Shown here piece after piece: positions 20,098-29,668 of a DNA stretch of 60,332 bases. The translations under genes were made by a program, and so were the position numbers. The notes below the pieces were generated by a model that was given only the letters and a program-made list of their open reading frames with translations, was not told where the DNA came from and ran no database searches. Origin of the DNA: Gammaproteobacteria bacterium (GTDB lineage Bacteria; Pseudomonadota; Gammaproteobacteria; UBA6429; Thiohalophilaceae); contig JACQBC010000022.1 in assembly GCA_016194635.1 (NCBI GenBank), positions 1 to 60,332 on the forward strand. The letters are read 5' to 3'. Position 1 is the first letter of the stretch, and each line of letters opens with the position of its first letter.

Positions 20098-20883
20098 CTA
20101 GGACTTATCACTCTCTGAAGAGGGTTTAGGTGAAGCGCTGATCGCCTCACAAGCCCCTAAACCAGGCATTTTAACGGGGTCCAATTCCATCCCTAGCGTC
20201 TTCAGGGATTTGCACATAATCTGCATTTGAGTATCCATTGCATGCACATGGTCGAGTAAGGCCTCGATAGCGTTAGCCACAGGGTCGGGCATATCCGACG
20301 AGGTCCCATACGCGTCAAAACCGATTCGTTCGGCAAAGGCCTGGCGGCGCTTATCCACCTCTTCTTGATCCTTTTTACGAACCACCCGCCCCGGAATGCC
20401 GACGACGGTCGCACCCGACGGAACGTCCTTGACCACCACGGCATTCGATCCTACGCGCGATCCATCACCGAGGGTGATCGGGCCTAACACCTTCGCGCCC
20501 GCACCGATCACCACATTGGTGCCCAGTGTGGGGTGTCGCTTGCCCTTTTGCCAAGATGTTCCTCCCAGGGTTACACCGTGGTAGAGGGTGCAATCATCGC
20601 CAATTTCGGCGGTCTCCCCTATCACCACCCCCATTCCATGGTCAATAAAAAACCGTCGGCCGATCCGGGCACCAGGATGAATCTCAATTCCTGTGAACCA
20701 GCGTGCTAAGGCCGCTAACCAGCGCGCCAACCATTTCAAACGCCAACGCCATAAGCGATGACTGATCCGATGCAACAGGATTGCGTGCACTCCAGGGTAA
20801 GTCGTGATGATTTCAAAACGATGCCGTGCCGCCGGGTCGCGCGCAAATACACAATCGATATCTTCTAATAACCGTTTCATCAT
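20098..20883 (-). CDS. cysE: serine O-acetyltransferase
   Basis: CysE makes O-acetylserine, the precursor of cysteine. The 261-residue protein has a helical N-terminus ([22 protein letters not shown]). The left-handed beta-helix hexapeptide repeats follow, with the catalytic HHG-like region [21 protein letters not shown] and HGVTLGG. After the beta-helix there is an extended C-terminal tail of about 80 residues. The ATG at 20883 or the next codon fits the family; neither has a strong ribosome site. Its position immediately upstream of iscR fits sulfur supply to IscS. Confidence 0.93.
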   Translation of the reverse strand: MMKRLLEDIDCVFARDPAARHRFEIITTYPGVHAILLHRISHRLWRWRLKWLARWLAALARWFTGIEIHPGARIGRRFFIDHGMGVVIGETAEIGDDCTLYHGVTLGGTSWQKGKRHPTLGTNVVIGAGAKVLGPITLGDGSRVGSNAVVVKDVPSGATVVGIPGRVVRKKDQEEVDKRRQAFAERIGFDAYGTSSDMPDPVANAIEALLDHVHAMDTQMQIMCKSLKTLGMELDPVKMPGLGACEAISASPKPSSESDKS

Positions 20884-20950
20884 ATGGAGAACGATAAGCA
20901 ACGAATTACAAAGCATACCCGACTAACCGGGATTTCCATAGTCATCGGTA

Positions 20951-21688
20951 CTATTTATGTTTCTCATCCACCGCGGCCAATATCCCACGCAGAATATTCA
21001 TCTCCATTTTGTCCAATTGGGCGCGATTAAATAATCGCCGTAGACGTCGCATCAATTGGCGCGGGTTGGCCGGGTCGTAAAATCCGATCTGTTGCAGGGT
21101 TTTTTCTAAATGTTGATATAAACCTTGTAACTCCGCCGCCGTGGCGAGTGGCTGTTCGGGAGGAAGAGACACACTTTGATCACCGGCCGCTAATTCCGCC
21201 ATTCTGATCTCGTAGGTAATGACTTGCACCGCCGAGGCCAAATTCAACGAACTATAGTCCGGATTGGCCGGAATATGGACTAAGCGCTGGCACCTTGCTA
21301 ATTCATCGTTGGTTAGCCCGGTGTCTTCACGGCCGAACACCAACGCCACCGCGTCATGCCGGGCTGTGGCCACCACCTGTTGCGCACACTGATGGGGATC
21401 AAACGTTGGCCATGGAATAGTACGCAAGCGGGCGCTGGCTCCCACCACCAGACCACAGTCGCTAATGGCTTGTTCAAACTGTTCGACAACCTGGGCGCGT
21501 AACAATACATCCAAGGCCCCCGCGGCACGCGCCCTGGCTTCACTATCGAACGGATCACGCTGCGGAGCTACGATCACCAATTGCGCCAGTGCCATGGTTT
21601 TCATAGCCCGTGCCACAGCACCGATGTTTCCAGGATGGGATGGATTCACCAGCACCACCCGTATTTTTTGGTAGATTTCATTACTCAT
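20951..21688 (-). CDS. trmJ: tRNA (Cm32/Um32) 2'-O-methyltransferase TrmJ
   Basis: TrmJ is a SPOUT methyltransferase acting on the ribose of tRNA position 32. The 245-residue protein shows the knot motifs NPSHPGNIGAVARAM near the N-terminus, VFGREDTGLTNDE, and IPANPDYSSLNLASAVQV. A C-terminal helical extension (FYDPANPRQLMRRLRRLFNRA) is typical of TrmJ. The ATG at 21688 follows AAAGGA. The trmJ-cysE-iscR order is common. suhB is divergent, 110 bp away. Confidence 0.94.
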   Translation of the reverse strand: MSNEIYQKIRVVLVNPSHPGNIGAVARAMKTMALAQLVIVAPQRDPFDSEARARAAGALDVLLRAQVVEQFEQAISDCGLVVGASARLRTIPWPTFDPHQCAQQVVATARHDAVALVFGREDTGLTNDELARCQRLVHIPANPDYSSLNLASAVQVITYEIRMAELAAGDQSVSLPPEQPLATAAELQGLYQHLEKTLQQIGFYDPANPRQLMRRLRRLFNRAQLDKMEMNILRGILAAVDEKHK

Positions 21689-21798
21689 TACTTGTATTCC
21701 TTTCCCCTGCCGTCTGTGCATCTGCTAGAATGCGCGCCGCACGAACCCGGTTCGTTGCACCCGTTCTTTCATAAACAATGGTCCTAACGAGGTCGGTT

Positions 21799-22581
21799 AT
21801 GCATCCGATGTTAAACATTGCTGTGCGCGCCGCGCGCAAAGCCGGCGGTATTATCACCCGTTTTTCCGATCAGGTGGACACCCTAAAAATTTCCAGCAAA
21901 GCTGAAAATGATTTTGTCAGTGAAGTTGATCAACTGGCAGAACAGGCCATCGTCCAAATCCTTCTTAAAGCCTATCCAAATCACAGTATCTTGGCCGAGG
22001 AAAGCGGTGTTCATCAAGGTAATGAATTTGAATGGATCATCGATCCTCTTGACGGCACCACCAATTTCTTACACGGGGTACCCCACTACGCCGTTTCGAT
22101 CGGCTTACGCCATAAGGGCCGCCTCGAGGTGGCCGTGGTGTACGATCCCTTTAAACAAGAGATGTTTACCGCCAGTCGCGGCAGCGGGGCGCAGCTCAAT
22201 GGTAAACGGATCCGGGTTACTAAACGGACTAATCTCAAAGGCGCCCTGCTGGGAACCGGTATCCCCTTCCGCGAATTGCAGATTCTTGACACCTACCTCG
22301 CCATGTTACGCGCGTTATTGCCTGAAACCGCCGGGATCCGCCGCGCGGGTTCCGCCGCGTTGGATCTTGCCTATGTGGCGGCGGGCCGCCTCGATGGCTT
22401 TTGGGAGTTCGGCCTCAAACCCTGGGACATGGCCGCCGGGGTTTTATTAATCGAAGAAGCCGGGGGTATTGTTTGCGATTTTCGGGGCGGGTTTGACTAC
22501 TTTGCATCAGGCAATATCGTAACGGCCAACCCCAAGGTGCTCAAGGCCATGATCCAGGCGATTCGACCCTGTCTGGTATGA
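21799..22581 (+). CDS. suhB: inositol-1-monophosphatase family protein SuhB
   Basis: The 260-residue product is a Mg-dependent phosphatase that in enterobacteria also joins rRNA antitermination complexes. The metal-binding motifs are LAEESG, DPLDGTTNFLHG and KPWDMAAGVLLIEEAGG. The ATG at 21799 follows CGAGG, giving MHPMLNIAVRAARKAGG. The stop codon overlaps the start of a small unrecognised gene. Confidence 0.94.
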   Translation: MHPMLNIAVRAARKAGGIITRFSDQVDTLKISSKAENDFVSEVDQLAEQAIVQILLKAYPNHSILAEESGVHQGNEFEWIIDPLDGTTNFLHGVPHYAVSIGLRHKGRLEVAVVYDPFKQEMFTASRGSGAQLNGKRIRVTKRTNLKGALLGTGIPFRELQILDTYLAMLRALLPETAGIRRAGSAALDLAYVAAGRLDGFWEFGLKPWDMAAGVLLIEEAGGIVCDFRGGFDYFASGNIVTANPKVLKAMIQAIRPCLV

Positions 22582-22910
22582 ATCAAGTCTCTGGCTCAGC
22601 GGACGCTACTGCAATATACACCGCTGGAAAACCCATGCCCCTTACAACCAAACCAATCCCGGGTGGAATCGCCCTCGAACTTACAATGCGCGATGTCATG
22701 GAATCCCTTACCGACACCGCCGCTGCGGTGGCGTTTGCGAACACAACCCTCAGCGTACAGATTCTTTCCTTGGACACACCGATTTCTGTCGCCCTCCCAG
22801 GACCCCGACCGGATAATGTGATCCAGGTACGCAAAAACCGCAGTCACGATGTGGTGGAATACCTGCTACGCCGTGAAACCCGTTTGCTACGCCAGGCAAA
22901 AATCGCCTAA
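22578..22910 (+). CDS. hypothetical protein overlapping suhB
   Basis: I do not recognise this 110-residue product. The ATG overlaps the suhB stop (ATGA), implying coupled translation. It has no signal peptide or membrane segment; it contains a Thr/Ala-rich middle (TDTAAAVAFANTTLSVQIL) and a basic helical end (EYLLRRETRLLRQAKIA). The other frames of the region have only shorter stretches. It may be a real small cytosolic protein made with SuhB, but support is only positional. Confidence 0.5.
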   Translation: MNQVSGSADATAIYTAGKPMPLTTKPIPGGIALELTMRDVMESLTDTAAAVAFANTTLSVQILSLDTPISVALPGPRPDNVIQVRKNRSHDVVEYLLRRETRLLRQAKIA

Positions 22911-22991
22911 CCTTTACCAAAGAATTGACCCTTACTACCGATTCGTGATACCACTAGGGTCGTTCGGCAGTTCCATACGAGGTTAGTGTTG

Positions 22992-23330
22992 ATGTTACGA
23001 CCCCTATTAACGCTGTTAGCCCCGCCCCTGGCGGTGTGTTTATATGGATGCGCGCGTTGCTGTGCGGCACCAATTGGTGTGTTCTGGTTAAGCGGTATCG
23101 GTGCAATGATCTACGGCGCACTGGGTGGACCCGCGAGCTTAGCCACGACCAGCTGGGTAACGGTGCTCCTTGGTATTGGGTTATGGGTCCTGGCCAGCGT
23201 ATGGGCGATGACCGTGATTAAAAATACCACCGACCCCCAATGCGAGCAAACCCGATCGCCCTTATGCCAAGTGGTGAACACAGCGGATATCCATTCTAAT
23301 CCCTTAGACGAGGTAAAACGTTTTTATTGA
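22992..23330 (+). CDS. small hypothetical membrane protein
   Basis: This 112-residue product has three hydrophobic segments at about 2-20, 27-45 and 52-77 (for example VTVLLGIGLWVLASVWAMTVI), then a polar tail with two cysteines. A CARCC cluster near residue 20 could be a lipidation or metal site but lacks a clean lipobox. The ATG at 22992 follows GAGG by nine bases. I recognise no family. It ends 12 bp from the convergent secF. Confidence 0.55.
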   Translation: MLRPLLTLLAPPLAVCLYGCARCCAAPIGVFWLSGIGAMIYGALGGPASLATTSWVTVLLGIGLWVLASVWAMTVIKNTTDPQCEQTRSPLCQVVNTADIHSNPLDEVKRFY

Positions 23331-23342
23331 GTATTGTAAGTA

Positions 23343-24290
23343 TTAAGGGCTGTCATCCATGGCTTTGCTACCTTCCTTGACCACGGGCAATAAATGGATC
23401 CGTTCTAGACCCAGCCATAACGCGACGCTGCTTGCCACATAAATAGATGAATAGGTGCCGACTCCAATGCCAATCATCAAGGCAATGGAAAACGGCCGTA
23501 ATACCTCACCGCCCCAGACAAACATCGCAACGATGGCTAACAAGGTCACAAACGAGGTGATAATGGTGCGTGACAGGGTCTGATTCATCGAACTATTAAC
23601 GATATCCACCGGGGTGCCGCCGCGCATCTTGCGAAAATTCTCACGAATTCTATCGTAGACCACAACCGTATCATTCAAGGAATAACCGATCACCGCGAGC
23701 AACGCGGCTAACACCGTCAAGTCAAAAGGCCAATGAAACAATGAAAAACAGCCCGCGGTGATGATCACATCGTGTAAAGTGGCGATGAGCGCTGCGAGAG
23801 AAGAGCGCCATTCAAAACGCAGAAAAACGTAAACAAAAATCGCGCCGAGTACGATAAGCAAGGCAGTCCCACCGTCATCGCGTAGTTCCGCGCCCATTTT
23901 GGCGCCGACAAAATCTTGCTGCCGTACTTCTAAACCCGGATCGGTTTTCTGCTTTAGCGCCTCGACCACTTGATTGGTAATATGCGCGTCCGTGTCTTCG
24001 GCCGGCACGGGTAAACGGATCGATACCAATCGCGTCGACCCCATGCTTTGAATAACCGCCTCGGTAAAACCTAGCTCAGCGACCACCTGACGTACCTGAC
24101 TGATCTCTACCGGTTTACTGTAGGCGAGTTCAAGTTGGATACCGCCTTTAAAATCCAGACCCAAATTAAATCCGTACAGCACAAAGGACACGATTGAAAC
24201 CACCACCAGTACTACCGAAATGGCGGCGTTCACCACCCTGACACGTGGTTGCATAAAACGAAAGTTGGGGGTCTTGCCAAAAAGTTTCAT
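23343..24290 (-). CDS. secF: protein translocase subunit SecF
   Basis: SecF works with SecD and YajC to pull preproteins through SecYEG using the proton motive force. The 315-residue protein has the D4 motif GLDFKGGIQLELAY, a periplasmic P4 domain and six transmembrane helices including YSLNDTVVVYDRIRENFRKM. It follows secD by 12 bp. The order queA-tgt-yajC-secD-secF is conserved. Confidence 0.97.
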   Translation of the reverse strand: MKLFGKTPNFRFMQPRVRVVNAAISVVLVVVSIVSFVLYGFNLGLDFKGGIQLELAYSKPVEISQVRQVVAELGFTEAVIQSMGSTRLVSIRLPVPAEDTDAHITNQVVEALKQKTDPGLEVRQQDFVGAKMGAELRDDGGTALLIVLGAIFVYVFLRFEWRSSLAALIATLHDVIITAGCFSLFHWPFDLTVLAALLAVIGYSLNDTVVVYDRIRENFRKMRGGTPVDIVNSSMNQTLSRTIITSFVTLLAIVAMFVWGGEVLRPFSIALMIGIGVGTYSSIYVASSVALWLGLERIHLLPVVKEGSKAMDDSP

Positions 24291-24302
24291 GAAAGATACT
24301 GC

Positions 24303-26186
24303 CTAAATGGATAAGGATTTAATTTTTCTACCGCCCACGAACAGGTTCACAATCGCACGTGTCCCCATTACGGCAGTAAACATCGAAGTAATGATACCAA
24401 TGGTAAGTGTGGTTGCGAATCCCTTGATCGGTCCGGTACCGAAGATAAATAACACTAAGGCCGCGATAAGATTGGTGACATGTGAATCGACGATTGTCGC
24501 AAACGCCCGTTCATAACCGGCGGCGATACTCGACTGCGGGGTATTACCTAGACCAAGCTCCTCACGGATACGTTCATAGATCAACACATTGGCGTCCACC
24601 GACATACCCACCGTCAGGGCGATACCCGCAATACCCGGCAAACTCAGCGACGCCTGAAACATGGATAACACCGCCACAATCATCACGATATTCACCGACA
24701 AGGCAATATTGGCCAACATGCCAAAACCGCGGTAATAAAACAGCATAAAGGCCGCGACTAATACAAATCCCAGCAACACCGAGTTAATGCCGTTTTGAAT
24801 ATTATCCTGCCCCAAGGCCGGACCCACAGTACGTTGTTCAACGACCTTGATCGGGGCCGCCAAAGCGCCGGCGCGTAATAACAACGCCAATTTATTCGCT
24901 TCCGCCAAATCCATGCTGCCACCGCTGATCTGAAATTGGCTGGAGAAAATCCCGCGGATCGTGGCCAGGCTGATCACTTCTTCCACTTGCTGGTACACGG
25001 TTTCCTGCTTACCGTCTTTCATTACATCGTGTGGTTTCTGTTCGATAAACACCACGGCCATGCTCTTACCAAGGTTGAGCTTGGTGTTCTCGCCCATCTT
25101 CAACGCACCGCTACCGCTTAGGCGGACATTTACCGCGGGCAGATTGTTCTCGTCGGTTCCCACAAAGGCATTGCTGATATCTTTACCGGTGACCACAACC
25201 TTGTTTTTAAGTAACACCTCGCGATCACTGTCGCGAAATTTGTAGATACGCGCACCAAAAGCGCGGCCGGCCTTGGCATCCGCCAAGGTATATTGGTCTT
25301 CTTCCATGCGAAATTCCAAACTGGCGGTCGCGCTAATGATTTCCATCACTTCAGCGGAATTTTGTACACCAGGAAGTTCCACCACGATACGATACGCGCC
25401 CTGACGGACAATAACCGGCTCCAATAAGCCTTGGTATTTATCATCCAGGCGCTTTTTGATCACCGTGATCACCTGCGCCACGGTATTGGTTTGAAACTCC
25501 TTGATCGCCGCTGGAGTAAGCGTGGCCCTGAGCACTGCGCCTCCCCCTTTGTTAGCTTCGCTAAAGATGACGTGGTTTATGATTTCCGGTTGGGTCTGTA
25601 ATACCGCAACCGCGCGGTCGCGTTGTTCGGTGTTGTTAAATAATATTTCAATAGCGTTTTCATCCGAAGACATTGAGCGTGGTTTAACGTCCTTATTCTT
25701 TTTGACCGCCTCACGCAGGGTATCGCTCATTTTATCCTTGAGACTTTCGAGCTCCTGACGCTGCGGGGTTTTCATATCGACTTCAATCAATAAATGCAAC
25801 CCGCCGCGTAGATCCAGCCCCATGTACATGGGTTTGGCATTGATCACCTTTAGCCAATGAGGGATCGCACGCATCAAGTTCAGAGCGACCACATAATCCT
25901 CTCCCAAGGCGCTGGTAATGATGTCTTTCGCCTTTAATTGATCTTCAATCGTACTGAAATGCGCCAGCAGCGCACCGTCGGCAATTTCCACGGCGGTATA
26001 TTTGATCGCGGCGGTATCGAAGACTTGCTTGACCTTAGCCACTGTAGCCGAGTCGATCTTGGCCTTGTGGCTACCAATCACCTGTAAGACCGGTTCATCC
26101 CCGTATAGATTGGGCAAGGCGTAGATGACGCTAATAATTAACAGCACCACAATCAGCAGATATTTCCACAACGGGTATTGATTCAT
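24303..26186 (-). CDS. secD: protein translocase subunit SecD
   Basis: SecD is the large partner of SecF. The 627-residue product has an N-terminal membrane helix (YLLIVVLLIISVIYALP), the GLDLRGGLHLLIEV motif, a large periplasmic P1 domain and a C-terminal block of five helices (GMSVDANVLIYERIREEL). The ATG at 26186 lies one base after the yajC stop and has an AAGG site. The 30-codon upstream extension overlaps yajC and is rejected. Confidence 0.97.
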   Translation of the reverse strand: MNQYPLWKYLLIVVLLIISVIYALPNLYGDEPVLQVIGSHKAKIDSATVAKVKQVFDTAAIKYTAVEIADGALLAHFSTIEDQLKAKDIITSALGEDYVVALNLMRAIPHWLKVINAKPMYMGLDLRGGLHLLIEVDMKTPQRQELESLKDKMSDTLREAVKKNKDVKPRSMSSDENAIEILFNNTEQRDRAVAVLQTQPEIINHVIFSEANKGGGAVLRATLTPAAIKEFQTNTVAQVITVIKKRLDDKYQGLLEPVIVRQGAYRIVVELPGVQNSAEVMEIISATASLEFRMEEDQYTLADAKAGRAFGARIYKFRDSDREVLLKNKVVVTGKDISNAFVGTDENNLPAVNVRLSGSGALKMGENTKLNLGKSMAVVFIEQKPHDVMKDGKQETVYQQVEEVISLATIRGIFSSQFQISGGSMDLAEANKLALLLRAGALAAPIKVVEQRTVGPALGQDNIQNGINSVLLGFVLVAAFMLFYYRGFGMLANIALSVNIVMIVAVLSMFQASLSLPGIAGIALTVGMSVDANVLIYERIREELGLGNTPQSSIAAGYERAFATIVDSHVTNLIAALVLFIFGTGPIKGFATTLTIGIITSMFTAVMGTRAIVNLFVGGRKIKSLSI

Positions 26187-26187
26187 G

Positions 26188-26529
26188 TTAAGCCTTTTCC
26201 GCGGCCTTGATGCTGCCCTTGGGCAACACGATGCTAACCGCCGAACGTTGCACCTTGACGTGGACATTCGGCGCAATTTCCAATGTCAGGTACTGTTCAC
26301 CCACTTCGACGATTTTGCCCAACATGCCGTTGCTAATGACTTCGTCATTCTTACCCAGGGCCTCAACCATTTTACGGTGTTCTTTGGAGCGTTTTTGTTG
26401 GGGCCGAATTAACAGGAAATAAAAAATCGCGATCATGCCGCCAAAAAACACAATCATGGTAATCGGATCACCGCCTCCCGCGGCTGGAACGGCTACGTCC
26501 GCATAAGCATTCGAAATCAACAAACCCAT
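26188..26529 (-). CDS. yajC: Sec translocon accessory subunit YajC
   Basis: The 113-residue protein has a short periplasmic N-terminus (residues 1-22), one transmembrane helix (about 24-42, ITMIVFFGGMIAIFYFLLI) and the conserved RPQQKRSKEH followed by a small cytoplasmic beta domain. This is the standard YajC layout, between tgt and secD. Confidence 0.95.
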   Translation of the reverse strand: MGLLISNAYADVAVPAAGGGDPITMIVFFGGMIAIFYFLLIRPQQKRSKEHRKMVEALGKNDEVISNGMLGKIVEVGEQYLTLEIAPNVHVKVQRSAVSIVLPKGSIKAAEKA

Positions 26530-26577
26530 TGCACCCTTCCTCGTTAATTGACCTAAACCCGAAATTGTGGCCGCGTA

Positions 26578-28733
<2,156 letters not shown>

Positions 28734-28816
28734 GACAACTACATAACAATAATGGACAGCGGAGTATTCTAAGCTAAATGGCCCTGCCGACGATGCGCCT
28801 GTTGGGAAACCCAGGG

Positions 28817-28844
28817 TTGCCTGCCCGAGGAAAATGTCTATAAT
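28817..28844 (+). promoter_or_regulatory. promoter of tRNA-Leu(CAA)
   Basis: TTGCCT (28817-28822) and a perfect TATAAT (28839-28844) are spaced by 16 bp. A GAGCCCCC stretch follows, the kind of GC-rich discriminator seen at stable RNA promoters. The tRNA begins 14 bp downstream of the -10. Confidence 0.75.
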
Positions 28845-28858
28845 GAGCCCCCTTTCGT

Positions 28859-28943
28859 GGCCGTGTGGTGGAATTGGTAGACACGCAGCACTCAAAATGC
28901 TGTGCCTTCGGGCGTGTCGGTTCGAGTCCGACCTCGGCTACCA
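28859..28943 (+). tRNA. tRNA-Leu (anticodon CAA)
   Basis: The 85-nt gene has the class II shape: D-arm with AATTGGTAGACAC, anticodon stem CAGCA/TGCTG with loop CTCAAAA (anticodon CAA, reads UUG), a long variable arm with GCCTTCGGGC, T-loop GGTTCGAGTCC and encoded CCA. The acceptor stem GGCCGTG/CTCGGCT has a G1-U72 wobble and a U6-U67 mismatch where an A-U pair would be expected. It stands alone, with its own promoter. Confidence 0.95.
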
Positions 28944-29230
28944 TCTCAGGATGGATTGGATATTAGGCCGGTAGTGGCTGGCGACCAGGGTAGATCCCGG
29001 CATGATCTCCCGGTAGATTAGTTAGTAATCACTTTAATTGGGCCGCCATTAAATAAAGCTGATCTCCTTCCTACCTAGCGGAAAACCCGACGTAATCCTG
29101 TCACAAACTGCCGTAAATTTGACCTCCCGGGTAGCGTAAAAAGAATCTCATCCCCGGACTTCAAGGGAATATTCACCGGTTTCATTTTCAAACAGCATGG
29201 CATGGTTCATGCTCTAGCAAGCCTTCAGAG
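28944..29230. other. non-coding spacer between tRNA-Leu and the c-di-GMP riboswitch
   Basis: No credible reading frame is visible. Short GC-rich words such as GACCAGGGTAGATCCCGG and TCCCGGTAGATT hint at local pairing, but I match them to no known RNA. The promoter for the riboswitch transcript should lie in the last 60 bp, yet no clear -35/-10 pair stands out. Confidence 0.5.
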
Positions 29231-29318
29231 GTCTGCTAAGGGCAAACCCATCGTAAGGTGGGGACGCAAAGCTTCCGGTCTTGGGACAACATCCTATGAC
29301 AGCGGGGTTACCAGATGG
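29231..29318 (+). ncRNA. cyclic di-GMP-I riboswitch (GEMM-I aptamer)
   Basis: The core reads GGCAAACCCATCGTAAGG, then TGGGGACGCAAAGC, TTCCGG and finally AGCGGGGTTACCAGATGG. These are the hallmark conserved blocks of GEMM-I: GGCAAACC, GGGACGCAAAGC, tetraloop-receptor TCCGG, and AGCGGGGTTACC. P1 can form between GTCTG (29231-29235) and CAGAT (29312-29316). P2 (ACCCA/TGGG) is capped by a GTAA tetraloop (29253-29256), the GNRA loop that docks in the receptor. GEMM-I binds one c-di-GMP. The next gene starts 163 nt downstream, so the switch most likely controls the lipoprotein and the large secreted protein. Confidence 0.92.
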
Positions 29319-29441
29319 GTGTCGTACGCTTGTAACAAGCACACGCACGTCTTAATCCCCCCTGTTCATAAAGTACTGTTCTCCAAACTGACCGGTTGCG
29401 TAAATCGTAGTTCGCCATGGCTACGGTGATTGATCGTCTTG

Positions 29442-29474
29442 CTCCTGCTGATTAGTCCGTCACATCCGAAGGAG
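29442..29474 (+). promoter_or_regulatory. candidate Shine-Dalgarno sequestering pair of the riboswitch
   Basis: CTCCT at 29442-29446 is complementary to AGGAG at 29470-29474, the ribosome site of the lipoprotein gene. No hairpin with a U-run is seen between aptamer and gene, so control at translation start is a reasonable guess. The pairing is only 5 bp and needs folding analysis. Confidence 0.4.
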
Positions 29475-29480
29475 AATGTA

Positions 29481-29654
29481 ATGAAAACATCACGAATAAC
29501 CTGTTTACGTCTTCCGCTGTTGGTTCTCGCACTGGCGAGTTTACTCAGCGGCTGCAGCCACAGTACGGGAGGCGCGAGTAGCTCGTCTGGCACGGTGCAA
29601 GGCATTAGTACACCGGGCAATGTTGCCGTTGTCACAGCCACTAATACTAATTAA
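29481..29654 (+). CDS. very small lipoprotein behind the c-di-GMP riboswitch
   Basis: The 57-residue precursor has a signal peptide and lipobox (LASLLSGC), leaving a mature lipopeptide of about 33 residues that is Ser/Gly/Thr-rich (SHSTGGASSSSGTVQ) and lacks any domain. The start is fixed by AAGGAG seven bases upstream of the ATG. The next gene follows after 14 bp with its own GGAG site, so the two form an operon. It may be a secretion or anchoring partner of the large protein; no family is recognised. Confidence 0.75.
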   Translation: MKTSRITCLRLPLLVLALASLLSGCSHSTGGASSSSGTVQGISTPGNVAVVTATNTN

Positions 29655-29668
29655 GCGGAGACAATTCC

